Both the position numbers and the translations under genes were made by a program. A stretch of 21,342 nucleotides of DNA, from contig JAYRWN010000175.1 in NCBI GenBank assembly GCA_041917975.1, forward strand, positions 1-21,342, in the 5' to 3' direction. Within the stretch, counting starts at the first letter, position 1, and every line of letters starts with the position of its first letter. Under the pieces are notes generated by a model that was given only the letters and a program-made list of their open reading frames with translations, did not search any database and was not told where the DNA came from. Shown here piece by piece: positions 7,537-15,636 of the stretch. The DNA comes from JAYRWN01 sp041917975. Its GTDB lineage: Bacteria; Bacteroidota; Bacteroidia; Chitinophagales; Saprospiraceae.

Positions 7537-8343
7537 ATGAGTCATCAGTTATTAGCCGGCAAAAAAGGGATCATATTCGGTGCTTTGGATGAACAATCCA
7601 TAGCCTGGAAAGTAGCCGAACGATGTGTAGAGGAAGGCGCCAAAATAACCCTGACCAACGCGCCGGTAGCCATGCGCTTCGGTAAAATCCAGGAACTTGG
7701 AACCCGCTTAAATGCCGAGATTATCCCCGCAGATGCCACGCTGAGCGAGGATCTGGAAAATCTGCTCACCAAATCCATGGATATCCTGGGAGGGCCGCTG
7801 GATTTTATCCTGCATTCGATCGGTATGTCCCTGAATGTGCGCAAAAACAGGTCTTACACTGACCTCAATTATGAGTTCATGCATAAGACGCTGGACATTT
7901 CGGCCATATCGTTTCATCGTCTCATGCAATCAGCCATGAAACTGGATGCTATGGCTGAGGGTGGAAGCATCCTGGCTTTAACATATATCGCAGCCCAACG
8001 CGTATTTCCCGATTATAATGAAATGGCGGATGCCAAAGCATTGTTAGAATCTTTTGGACGAAGTTTTGGTTACCATTATGGGGCCAAAAAGAAAGTCCGC
8101 GTCAATACCATCTCCCAATCGCCCACCTGGACGACGGCCGGCAGTGGTGTTAAAGGGTTTAAGACGTTTTACGACTATGCTGACCAGATGTCACCCCTGG
8201 GCAACGCTTCGGCAGAAGAGTGCGCCGATTATTGCGTAGTCATGTTTTCTGATCTGACGAAAAAAGTCACCATGCAAAACCTTTTCCATGATGGTGGTTA
8301 TTCAGCTATGGGTATAAATCCAACCCTTTTCCCGGCAGAATAA
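7537..8343 (+). CDS. fabI: Enoyl-[acyl-carrier-protein] reductase [NADH]
   Basis: A 268-residue short-chain dehydrogenase fold enzyme that reduces trans-2-enoyl-ACP in the last step of each fatty acid elongation cycle in the cytoplasm. The nucleotide-binding segment has the FabI form GALDEQSIAW (15-24) rather than a plain GxxxGxG. The catalytic set is Tyr150, Tyr160 and Lys167, with Tyr160-x6-Lys167 in YNEMADAK. HSIGMS (93-98) is the FabI counterpart of the NNAG motif. The C-terminal segment around HDGGYSAMG closes the substrate pocket. It sits between recN and the porin gene with gaps of 12 and 28 bases, so co-transcription is likely although the functions are unrelated. Confidence 0.96.
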   Translation: MSHQLLAGKKGIIFGALDEQSIAWKVAERCVEEGAKITLTNAPVAMRFGKIQELGTRLNAEIIPADATLSEDLENLLTKSMDILGGPLDFILHSIGMSLNVRKNRSYTDLNYEFMHKTLDISAISFHRLMQSAMKLDAMAEGGSILALTYIAAQRVFPDYNEMADAKALLESFGRSFGYHYGAKKKVRVNTISQSPTWTTAGSGVKGFKTFYDYADQMSPLGNASAEECADYCVVMFSDLTKKVTMQNLFHDGGYSAMGINPTLFPAE

Positions 8344-8371
8344 AGGGCCATAAAGACTGTAACATTAAAGC

Positions 8372-10291
8372 ATGAAGAGCTGGCCCTGGTTATTGTGGTT
8401 AGGAATCATGGCCTTAGGCCATGTCAGTAGTTGGGCCCAGGCCCCACGGGCGGGTAGCAGCTCAGGGACTTCACAAAATACACCGGGTAAGTCCACGAAG
8501 CCGGAGGTACCCGATAGCGTTGGCTTAACTTATTATGAATATTTGCAGCCCTGGAAGACGCGACCGTTTGCGGATACGCTATTGGATCTGGGTTTCTCGG
8601 CATATGACCCCGTGCGCAAGAATGCATTAGGTGGGGACTGGATAAACTTAGGTTTACCGGGCTCAGCGCACCGCTCCCAATGGTTCATACCCGTGGAAAC
8701 CAGTGGGATAACTCTGGGCGACCTCAATCATCCGTTATACCACTTTAATCCGGAGAACCGGGAAGGGATGATCCTGCAGAAACCCTTTGCCCGTTTTGCT
8801 TTCAACCAACGGGAAGGGCAAAAAAATCTGATGACTAATTTTGACTTTTACCGACATTTCGCCAGAGGATTTCAATTAGGACTTAATTATAGCCGTATAA
8901 ATCAGGAGGGAATATACAGTCACCAAAAACACATCCTGACCAACCTGGCTGTCACCTTGAGTATCGATAAACCCCGGCGTCGCTGGCATTCCGATCTACA
9001 GTTCATATTAAATAACTTTGATCTGGATGAAAATGGTGGGGTCACGGACACCAGTGAATTTAGCAGAATCAACATCACCCAGAAAGGAGCGGTAAATATC
9101 AATTTGGAAAGCCCCAGCACCACCCACCGGGATTTTCAGACTGTCTTCAATTTTTTTTACCACCTCAATCCCGCCGACACGGGAGGGATTAAACAGCAGC
9201 ATACCCCTTTGGCCAGGTTAGTCGCCGCTTATCAGGATAATTCGTATGACTACTTAGATCCAGCTCCCGGAAGCGATTCGGTGTTTTACGGTGCTTACTG
9301 GACTTCGGATACGGTCAGCGCTTTTCTGGGCCAAAGCAACGCCTACCTGGATTTAGCCTGGATAGATTTATACCGGGATACCAGCTTCACCCACATCGCA
9401 CATGTATGGAGTTTGGGCGCCCGGTTGCAAAACATTCGCCTGTCTGATGACACCCTAAATAAAAATTACCAGCAAATTCGACTTTATTCAGATTTGGAAC
9501 AAAACATCAGCACTTTTCTGAGACTGGAAGGGCACGCTCATTATATCCTAGGCACCAAGACGAATGATTTATTTTTAAAAGGTGCTTTAAAGGTCAGGGC
9601 TGGCAAACACGAATTAAAAGCATATACCCAATTTAACCGCTTCAGTGCGCCCTGGATTTACCAACGATTCTCGGTAAAGAAAAACTATCTGTGGCAAAAT
9701 AATTTCGATCGCAGCACGCACTGGACTACCGGAGGCACTTTGAACATTGGCCGGGGAAATCTTGTCCTGGATGGGCGCTACAGCTTATTGGGTAACTGGT
9801 TGTATTTTGACAGTCTGGCCATAGCTCGGCAAACCAAGAAAACAGGTCACCTGGTGCAGTTTAAAATTTATAAAAACTTCCATTTCGGTCCCTTTGCTAC
9901 ATACCATGAGGTAGGCTGGCAGGAAACAGGGTTGAACGAATTACCACTGCCAACCTGGACCACTCATCAAGCCATCTCGGGTGAATTCTATTTATTTCGC
10001 AAACGGGCTTTGCATACCCGAATCGTTTTAGATCTGCGGTGGAATTCCGCTTATTATGCCCCTGGTTTTTTTCCGGTCAGTCAACAATTTCACTTGCAGA
10101 ATCGCATTAAAAGCGGCAATTATCCGCTGATGGACCTGACGGTTAACTTCCGGGTAAGCACCTGGCGAGCTTTCTTAAAATATGAAAACCTCTCCGATTT
10201 TTTTATGAAACCAGTGTATTTCAACCATGTGATTTATCCGTATCTTGACGGTGGTTTACGGGTTGGGTTAGTGTGGTTATTAAGAGACTAG
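8372..10291 (+). CDS. Putative outer-membrane porin (Porin_10 type)
   Basis: A 639-residue protein with a signal peptide ending around SSWAQA (residues 18-23). A short Ser/Gly/Pro-rich linker (about 25-48) leads into a long region of alternating aromatic and polar residues typical of beta-barrel strands. The opening after the linker (YYEYLQPWKTRPFADTLLDL, about 54-73) is the usual start of the Bacteroidota 'putative porin' family (Porin_10), and the chain ends in hydrophobic strands, finishing GLRVGLVWLLRD. Its solute is unknown. The next gene, galK, starts only 4 bases after its stop, so it may serve sugar uptake, but that rests on position alone. Confidence 0.8.
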   Translation: MKSWPWLLWLGIMALGHVSSWAQAPRAGSSSGTSQNTPGKSTKPEVPDSVGLTYYEYLQPWKTRPFADTLLDLGFSAYDPVRKNALGGDWINLGLPGSAHRSQWFIPVETSGITLGDLNHPLYHFNPENREGMILQKPFARFAFNQREGQKNLMTNFDFYRHFARGFQLGLNYSRINQEGIYSHQKHILTNLAVTLSIDKPRRRWHSDLQFILNNFDLDENGGVTDTSEFSRINITQKGAVNINLESPSTTHRDFQTVFNFFYHLNPADTGGIKQQHTPLARLVAAYQDNSYDYLDPAPGSDSVFYGAYWTSDTVSAFLGQSNAYLDLAWIDLYRDTSFTHIAHVWSLGARLQNIRLSDDTLNKNYQQIRLYSDLEQNISTFLRLEGHAHYILGTKTNDLFLKGALKVRAGKHELKAYTQFNRFSAPWIYQRFSVKKNYLWQNNFDRSTHWTTGGTLNIGRGNLVLDGRYSLLGNWLYFDSLAIARQTKKTGHLVQFKIYKNFHFGPFATYHEVGWQETGLNELPLPTWTTHQAISGEFYLFRKRALHTRIVLDLRWNSAYYAPGFFPVSQQFHLQNRIKSGNYPLMDLTVNFRVSTWRAFLKYENLSDFFMKPVYFNHVIYPYLDGGLRVGLVWLLRD

Positions 10292-10295
10292 ACAT

Positions 10296-11462
10296 ATGGA
10301 AACATGGACTTTAGGGGAGCTGGTGTCCCGCGAATATGTGCAGTTGTATAACCGCAAACCTTGGGTATTCCGGGCGCCAGGCCGCATCAATCTGATTGGA
10401 GAGCATACCGATTACAACCAAGGCTTCGTATTGCCTGCTTCTATCGACAAAGCAGCCTACCTGGCCATTGGCCCTAGTCATGATCACCTGTGCCGGGTGA
10501 CTTCGTTGGATTTTCACGAGACGGTGGAATTTAATCCTGAGCAACTGTACAAAAGGGAAACCTCCTCCTGGGTGAATTATATTCTGGGTGTCCTGGACCA
10601 ATTTCTCCGGGATGGCCTGACTATCAGCCCGTTCAATGCAGTTTTAGCCGCTGACGTGCCAATAGGCGGCGGACTGAGCTCATCCGCCGCCCTGGAAGCC
10701 GTGGTGGCCTTTGCCATCAATGATATGAATCAATACCGTTACGAGAGGAACGAACTGGCCAAACTCACTCAGCTGGCTGAAAATGAGTGTATCGGCGTAC
10801 GCTGTGGTATCATGGACATGTTTACCAGCTTGTTTGGGCATGCCAGGCACGCCATCTGTCTGGATTGCCGCGACCTCACCTATCGCACTGTGCCACTGGA
10901 ATTAGGTGCTTATCAACTGGTGTTATTTGACACCGGGGTCAAGCACGCTTTAGCCAACACTGAATTCAATACCCGGCGCGCCGAGTGTGAACAAGGGGTA
11001 GGCATATTACAAAACTTTTATCCTGCCGTCCACTCCCTGCGGGATGTCACCCAGGCTATGTTGACTGAATCCAGAGAAAAATTGGGGCAACTTGTCTTTC
11101 AACGTTGTCAATACGTCGTCAGGGAAAATGCGCGGGTATTACTGGCTTGTGATCATCTGGAGCGGGGTGAACTGGCGGCTTTTGGACGTTTGATGTATGA
11201 CTCTCATGCCGGCTTACAACATGATTATGCCGTAAGTTGTGCGGAACTGGATTTTCTGGTTGATCAATGCCGGAATTATCCAGACGTATTGGGAGCCCGC
11301 ATGATGGGGGGCGGTTTTGGTGGCAATACCCTTAATTTAATTGACCGGCATGCGGTGAACTCCATTTTCGGCACCTTAGCTCCTGCTTATGAAGCCAAAT
11401 TTGGCCGGTCCTTAAAAATTATGCCGGTCAACGTCGCCGAAGGAGCCTCCTGCCTATCCTAA
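10296..11462 (+). CDS. galK: Galactokinase
   Basis: A 388-residue GHMP-family kinase that phosphorylates alpha-D-galactose to galactose 1-phosphate, the first committed step of the Leloir pathway. The galactokinase signature GRINLIGEHTDYNQG is at 29-43, with Arg30, Glu36, His37 and Asp39 as sugar-site residues. The ATP loop PIGGGLSSSAA is at 122-132, the catalytic base is Asp174 in CGIMD, and GARMMGGGFGG is at 333-343. Two usual positions differ: Met175 follows Asp174 where Gln is common, and Tyr273 stands where RxxHVVxEN-type motifs have His. The reaction should still be supported. The other Leloir genes (galT, galE) are not in the window. It lies between the porin and the FAH-family gene in one tight run. 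Confidence 0.93.
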   Translation: METWTLGELVSREYVQLYNRKPWVFRAPGRINLIGEHTDYNQGFVLPASIDKAAYLAIGPSHDHLCRVTSLDFHETVEFNPEQLYKRETSSWVNYILGVLDQFLRDGLTISPFNAVLAADVPIGGGLSSSAALEAVVAFAINDMNQYRYERNELAKLTQLAENECIGVRCGIMDMFTSLFGHARHAICLDCRDLTYRTVPLELGAYQLVLFDTGVKHALANTEFNTRRAECEQGVGILQNFYPAVHSLRDVTQAMLTESREKLGQLVFQRCQYVVRENARVLLACDHLERGELAAFGRLMYDSHAGLQHDYAVSCAELDFLVDQCRNYPDVLGARMMGGGFGGNTLNLIDRHAVNSIFGTLAPAYEAKFGRSLKIMPVNVAEGASCLS

Positions 11463-11474
11463 TAATCTCTGATC

Positions 11475-12287
11475 ATGAAACTATACAAATTTCCGTCATT
11501 TACCGTGCTCTTAAAAGAAGGCCAATGTTATCGGTTGGACCAAGATTGGGATACTCTGATCAATCGACCCGGTTTGTCAGCTTACCTTCACGTTCAGTCC
11601 GGGCCGACCATTCCTGCACCGGATTGGTCCACAGCATTAGCACCCATTGGCCACCAGGAAGTATGGGCGGCGGGTGTAACTTATCTGCGCAGTAAAGTAG
11701 CCCGGATGGAGGAGTCTCCACAGGGGCAAGATTTTTACGACCTGGTCTATAGCGCAGACCGGCCGGAATTATTTTTTAAGGCCAACGGATACCGGGTCAG
11801 AAAAAGCGGTGAAGGCATCCGCATCCGCAAAGACTCTACCTGGAATGTTCCGGAGCCAGAGTTTACGCTTTGTATCAATAATATCGGTGATATCATTGGT
11901 TACACCATCGGCAATGATGTCAGCTCCCGTTCAATAGAGGGAGAAAATCCCCTTTATCTGCCCCAAGCCAAAGTGTATGACGGTGCTGCGGCCTTAGGGC
12001 CATGTCTGTGGGTACATGACCAGCCGCCGTCCTCAGAAACCACCATAACGCTGAACATATCCCGGGAAGATCAGGTGGTTTTCTCCGGTCAGACCCAGTT
12101 GAAAATGATGAAAAGACAATTTAATGAGTTGGTGGAATACCTGTACCGTGAGATGAGTTTTCCCCTGGGCTGCTATTTGATGACCGGTACGGGGGTTGTA
12201 CCTTCCGGTGATTTTACTTTACGCTCTGGTGACCGGGTGGATATCTCTGTGCAAGCCATTGGGTTGCTTTCCAATTACGTAGAATAA
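11475..12287 (+). CDS. FAH-family enzyme, probable 2-keto-3-deoxy-pentonate dehydratase
   Basis: A 270-residue protein of the fumarylacetoacetate hydrolase superfamily. The metal site is visible as Glu127 and Glu129 in VPEPEF plus a distal acidic residue in the GNDVSSRSIEGENPLYLPQ block (146-164). The conserved VYDGAAALGP (167-176) and GTGVVP (238-243) follow. The long N-terminal segment containing AAGVTYLRSK and the SRSIEGENP block resemble 2-keto-3-deoxy-L-arabinonate/D-xylonate dehydratases (non-phosphorylative pentose oxidation) more than ureidoglycolate lyase or catechol-pathway hydrolases. The substrate is inferred, not proven. It is last in the run, 12 bases after galK, which fits sugar catabolism. 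No sugar dehydrogenase, sugar-acid dehydratase or ketoglutarate-semialdehyde dehydrogenase is present here to complete such a route. Confidence 0.75.
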   Translation: MKLYKFPSFTVLLKEGQCYRLDQDWDTLINRPGLSAYLHVQSGPTIPAPDWSTALAPIGHQEVWAAGVTYLRSKVARMEESPQGQDFYDLVYSADRPELFFKANGYRVRKSGEGIRIRKDSTWNVPEPEFTLCINNIGDIIGYTIGNDVSSRSIEGENPLYLPQAKVYDGAAALGPCLWVHDQPPSSETTITLNISREDQVVFSGQTQLKMMKRQFNELVEYLYREMSFPLGCYLMTGTGVVPSGDFTLRSGDRVDISVQAIGLLSNYVE

Positions 12288-12327
12288 TTCTTTCGAATAA
12301 ATTAGCCAGATTTTTAACGGTTTGGAG

Positions 12328-12346
12328 TAATTACAGTTCGTAATTA
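12328..12346. terminator. Weak AT-rich hairpin between convergent genes
   Basis: TAATTAC (12328-12334) and GTAATTA (12340-12346) form a perfect 7-base stem with a 5-base loop, overlapping the last codons and stop of the LOG-family gene. It is the only hairpin in the 43-base convergent gap. It is AT-rich and has no T-run, so termination is doubtful. Confidence 0.25.
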
Positions 12347-13053
12347 GGTCTCAGCTTGCCGTGCCGTTCTTCCGTATAGAAGGTGTTGATGATGCGCACT
12401 ACTTCTTCTATATCATCCGTGACCGGTAAGAGGTCCAGATCATGTTGATTAATGTTGTGTTCAACCTCGAGCATAATGTTTTTCATCCATTCCTTCAGGC
12501 CATTCCAGAACGATGATCCAAAAAGAATGAGGGGTACTTTAGTGATTTTATTGGTTTGAATAAGGGTCAATACTTCAAACATTTCATCCAAAGTACCAAA
12601 TCCACCCGGTAAGACGATGAACGCCTGAGCATATTTGACGAACATGACTTTGCGCACAAAAAAGTAACGGTGCTCCAGGTTTTTATCCGGGTCAATATAA
12701 GGATTATGGTTTTGTTCAAAGGGCAAATTGATATTCAAACCTACCGAGACTCCTCCTTTCAAGTAAGCCCCTTTATTGGCCGCTTCCATGATGCCCGGGC
12801 CTCCACCGGTGATAATGCCATAACCTTCTTCGGTGAGCCGCTCGGCTATTTCCACAGCTTTTTCGTAATATGGCTGGCCCGGTTTGGTGCGCGCCGATCC
12901 AAAGATGGAGATACATGGTCCAATGCGATTCAAGGTTTCAAAACCGTCGACCAATTCGGCAATAACTTTGAACATGGTCCAGCTGTTTTCTCCTTTTAGC
13001 TGGGACCATTGCTTCATCAGGCGCGAAGAAGCTACTTTCTGTTTTTCAGTCAT
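12331..13053 (-). CDS. LOG-family nucleotide 5'-monophosphate phosphoribohydrolase
   Basis: A 240-residue Rossmann-fold protein of the LOG (lysine decarboxylase-like, TIGR00730) family. Members hydrolyse the N-glycosidic bond of AMP or cytokinin riboside monophosphates. The two defining motifs are present: GGGPGIMEA (83-91) and PGGFGTLDE (149-157). Arg134 and Glu157 are the probable catalytic pair. No PLP-binding lysine motif is present, so the old label 'lysine decarboxylase' is wrong. In Bacteroidota such proteins are more likely general nucleotide salvage enzymes than hormone makers. The gene starts 23 bases after the response-regulator stop on the same strand, so the two are probably co-transcribed. 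Confidence 0.88.
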   Translation of the reverse strand: MTEKQKVASSRLMKQWSQLKGENSWTMFKVIAELVDGFETLNRIGPCISIFGSARTKPGQPYYEKAVEIAERLTEEGYGIITGGGPGIMEAANKGAYLKGGVSVGLNINLPFEQNHNPYIDPDKNLEHRYFFVRKVMFVKYAQAFIVLPGGFGTLDEMFEVLTLIQTNKITKVPLILFGSSFWNGLKEWMKNIMLEVEHNINQHDLDLLPVTDDIEEVVRIINTFYTEERHGKLRPNYEL

Positions 13054-13076
13054 AGAAATTTTCGCTCAAACAACGA

Positions 13077-14351
13077 TTACACGGCGGCAAACTTAAACTC
13101 CTCATATTCCTTCTCCAGGTATTTGGTGAGGGCATCAAAATTTTCAAATTTGGAGAACAAATCATTTAGACTTTTTCCGGCCGGTACTGCGGGATTAACA
13201 TAATTGTTTACGTCATTTAGGGTAATTTCCTGATCGCTCAAAATAATCAGACGCTCAACTACATTACGCAGTTCACGGATATTACCGCTCCAATGCATGG
13301 TTTGCATCATATTTAATGCTTCAGTCGTAAACCTTTTCGGTGGGATACCATATTCTTCACAGATCGTTGCATTAAAATGTTCCACTAACAAAGGTATGTC
13401 ATACCGCCGTTGGGTCAGTGCCGGGACGTCGATAATTATGACAGCCAAGCGATGGTAGAGGTCTTCGCGAAAACGCCCTTTTTCGATTTGTTTGCGCAAA
13501 TCTTTATTGGTAGCTGCGATCACGCGGACATCCACTTTTATTTCCTTCTCACCTCCTACGCGGGTGATGCGATTTTCCTGCAGGGCCCGCAGAACTTTCG
13601 CCTGAGCCGATAAGCTCATGTCCCCTATTTCGTCAAGAAACAAAGTACCCCCGTTGGCTTGTTCAAATTTACCAATCCGTTGTTTGATGGCGGAGGTAAA
13701 GGCGCCCTTTTCATGTCCGAACAGTTCACTTTCGATGAGTTCGGAAGGGATGGCGGCGCAATTCACTTCCACGATGGGGTTTTCTACCCGCGGGCTCTTT
13801 TCATGAATCCAGCGAGCTACCAATTCTTTGCCGGTGCCGTTTTGCCCAGTCACAAGAACACGGGCTTCGGTAGGCGCTACGCGTTCGATGGTTTCTTTCA
13901 GCAAATGAATAGCGGGTGATTCACCGATTATTTCCTGTACTTTGCTCTTAGCCACTTTATGCTGCAATACGCGTCGTTCGCTCATCAAGCTGGAACGGTC
14001 CATGGCGTTGCGTAAGGTGATGAGCATCCGGTTAAGGTCCGGCGGTTTGGATATAAAGTCAAAAGCACCTTTTTTTACCGCCTCCACTGCCGTATCGATG
14101 GTGGCATGACCGGAGATCATTACGACAGGGATATCCGGATTGATCACTTGGATGCGCTCCAGGGCTTCCAGACCGTCCAGGTTAGGCATTTTTATGTCTA
14201 ACAAAATAACGTCGTAGTTATTTTGTTTAACTTTTGCCAAACAATCTAATCCATCTACAGCTTCGTCAACTTTATATTTTTCAAACTCTAAAATTTCTCT
14301 GAGGGTCCTCCGAATGCTCTTTTCATCATCTACGATCAATATGTTGGCCAT
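13077..14351 (-). CDS. NtrC-like sigma-54 response regulator lacking a DNA-binding domain
   Basis: A 424-residue regulator. The receiver domain (1-120) has Asp8/Asp9, the phosphorylation site Asp52, Ser80 and Lys102. The AAA+ sigma-54 interaction domain (about 140-375) has Walker A GQNGTGKE (169-176), the L1 loop as GAFTSA (216-221) instead of the canonical GAFTGA, Walker B GTLFLDEIGD (235-244) and arginines 293 and 295 in GRFREDLYHRL. After the linker LNDLFSKFENF, where relatives continue into a Fis-type helix-turn-helix, the chain ends at YEEFKFAAV. No reading frame in the short gap before the LOG gene encodes the missing helices. It may act without DNA contact, with a partner, or be impaired. 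No histidine kinase gene is adjacent. Confidence 0.92.
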   Translation of the reverse strand: MANILIVDDEKSIRRTLREILEFEKYKVDEAVDGLDCLAKVKQNNYDVILLDIKMPNLDGLEALERIQVINPDIPVVMISGHATIDTAVEAVKKGAFDFISKPPDLNRMLITLRNAMDRSSLMSERRVLQHKVAKSKVQEIIGESPAIHLLKETIERVAPTEARVLVTGQNGTGKELVARWIHEKSPRVENPIVEVNCAAIPSELIESELFGHEKGAFTSAIKQRIGKFEQANGGTLFLDEIGDMSLSAQAKVLRALQENRITRVGGEKEIKVDVRVIAATNKDLRKQIEKGRFREDLYHRLAVIIIDVPALTQRRYDIPLLVEHFNATICEEYGIPPKRFTTEALNMMQTMHWSGNIRELRNVVERLIILSDQEITLNDVNNYVNPAVPAGKSLNDLFSKFENFDALTKYLEKEYEEFKFAAV

Positions 14352-14379
14352 GAGTTAAAATTTAGCTAGTTAATCAGGC

Positions 14380-14387
14380 CAAAGATA
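14380..14387 (-). promoter_or_regulatory. Probable -7 box of the response-regulator gene
   Basis: On the minus strand TATCTTTG matches the Bacteroidota -7 consensus TAnnTTTG. It lies about 28 bases before the start codon at 14351, inside an extremely AT-rich 100-base gap. The -33 TTG element is not clear, so the call rests on the -7 box and its position. Confidence 0.4.
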
Positions 14388-14451
14388 TATTAAAATATTT
14401 TTTAATAGGTAATATATTTATAAATAAATTTTTACGCGTTATATTTAAATG

Positions 14452-15636
14452 TCATGTGTTGTTAAAAGCCAGATAGGCCATTAACCCCGAGCCTACTTCC
14501 AGGCAATTCTCATCTACATCAAAGCTATCGGTATGGACGCTGGCCTGTAGTCCTCTAGCTGTATTGCCGGTGCCTAACCGGTAAAAACAGGCCAGAACGG
14601 CGTGGGAGTAGAAGGAAAAATCTTCCGCGGTCATGCGCGGTGGAAGCATCACCACCTGGCTATCACCGAGATATTGTTTTGCAGCACGGACAGCCTGGTT
14701 AGTTAAGTTCTCATCATTAACCAGGTAAGGATATCCAACTAAGATATCTAAATCGTAGGATCCCCCATAAGCCAGAACGGTATGATCAATAATCTGCCTG
14801 ATCCAGGCATGAGCTTCCGTGCGCCAGGACTCGTTCATGGTACGGAAAGTCCCTTCCATCTTCACTTCATTCGGAATAACATTCGTGGAACCTCCAACCG
14901 AATACAATTTACCGATACTCAATACACCAGGTTCAAATGCATCCTGTTTGCGACTGATGACCTGCTGAAGGTTGACGATAACCTGGCTGGCTATGGTAAT
15001 GGGATCAATGGTGCGATGTGGGACCGCCCCGTGTCCCCCTTTACCGCGTATCGTCAGGAAAATCTCATCACAGGAAGCCATAAATTTTCCGCCGCGAAAA
15101 CCCACTTGTCCCACTTCCAAATCCGGGTGTACATGTTGGCCCAGGATGGACGTTACCGGTGGGTTTTCCAGGACACCGGCTTTAATCAATAACGAAGCGC
15201 CGCCGGGCAGTTTTTCTTCTCCCGGCTGGAAAATTAATTTTACCGGATGGCTCAGTTCATCCCGCAATCGCCACAAGATTTGCGCGGTACCTAACAGGCT
15301 GGCCGTATGGACATCATGGCCACAGGCATGCATAACACCAGGCACCCGCGAGCAATAGGATTTTTCGCCTGCTTCCTGGATGGGCAGCGCATCCATATCG
15401 GCCCGTAAAGCCCTTACCGGACCGGTAGATCTGGCTCCCTGAATGAGACCAACCACCCCAAAAGTATCCCCAAAACGAACGGTATGCGGAAGGCCAATAT
15501 CTGTCAAAACATCAGCGACGTAAGCACTGGTTTTTTCTTCCTGGAAGGATAACTCCGGGTAAGTGTGCAGATGTCGGCGATAACCGACAACCTCAGACTT
15601 CAGCTGATGTGCTAATTTTTTTATTTGCTCTATCAT
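14452..15636 (-). CDS. M20 family amidohydrolase/peptidase
   Basis: A 394-residue cytoplasmic zinc hydrolase of the M20D group (N-acyl-amino-acid amidohydrolase, hippurate hydrolase and IAA-amino-acid hydrolase relatives). The metal ligands are visible: Cys105 and His107 in HACGHDVH, Glu140/Glu141 in QPGEE (Glu141 the likely ligand), His168 in GQHVH and His368 in VHTDSF. Asp80-Met-Asp82 in RADMDALP belongs to the conserved core. The dimerisation domain (about 185-295) includes GKGGHGAVPH. The start ATG overlaps the stop of the upstream glycosyltransferase gene (shared ATGA, 15633-15636), implying translational coupling. The substrate is not readable; amino-acid or amino-sugar deacylation are both possible. 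Confidence 0.9.
   Translation of the reverse strand: MIEQIKKLAHQLKSEVVGYRRHLHTYPELSFQEEKTSAYVADVLTDIGLPHTVRFGDTFGVVGLIQGARSTGPVRALRADMDALPIQEAGEKSYCSRVPGVMHACGHDVHTASLLGTAQILWRLRDELSHPVKLIFQPGEEKLPGGASLLIKAGVLENPPVTSILGQHVHPDLEVGQVGFRGGKFMASCDEIFLTIRGKGGHGAVPHRTIDPITIASQVIVNLQQVISRKQDAFEPGVLSIGKLYSVGGSTNVIPNEVKMEGTFRTMNESWRTEAHAWIRQIIDHTVLAYGGSYDLDILVGYPYLVNDENLTNQAVRAAKQYLGDSQVVMLPPRMTAEDFSFYSHAVLACFYRLGTGNTARGLQASVHTDSFDVDENCLEVGSGLMAYLAFNNT

Noticed and set aside
12331..13053. Lysine decarboxylase annotation
   Set aside because: The PGGxGTxxE motif belongs to LOG-type phosphoribohydrolases and no PLP-binding site is seen.
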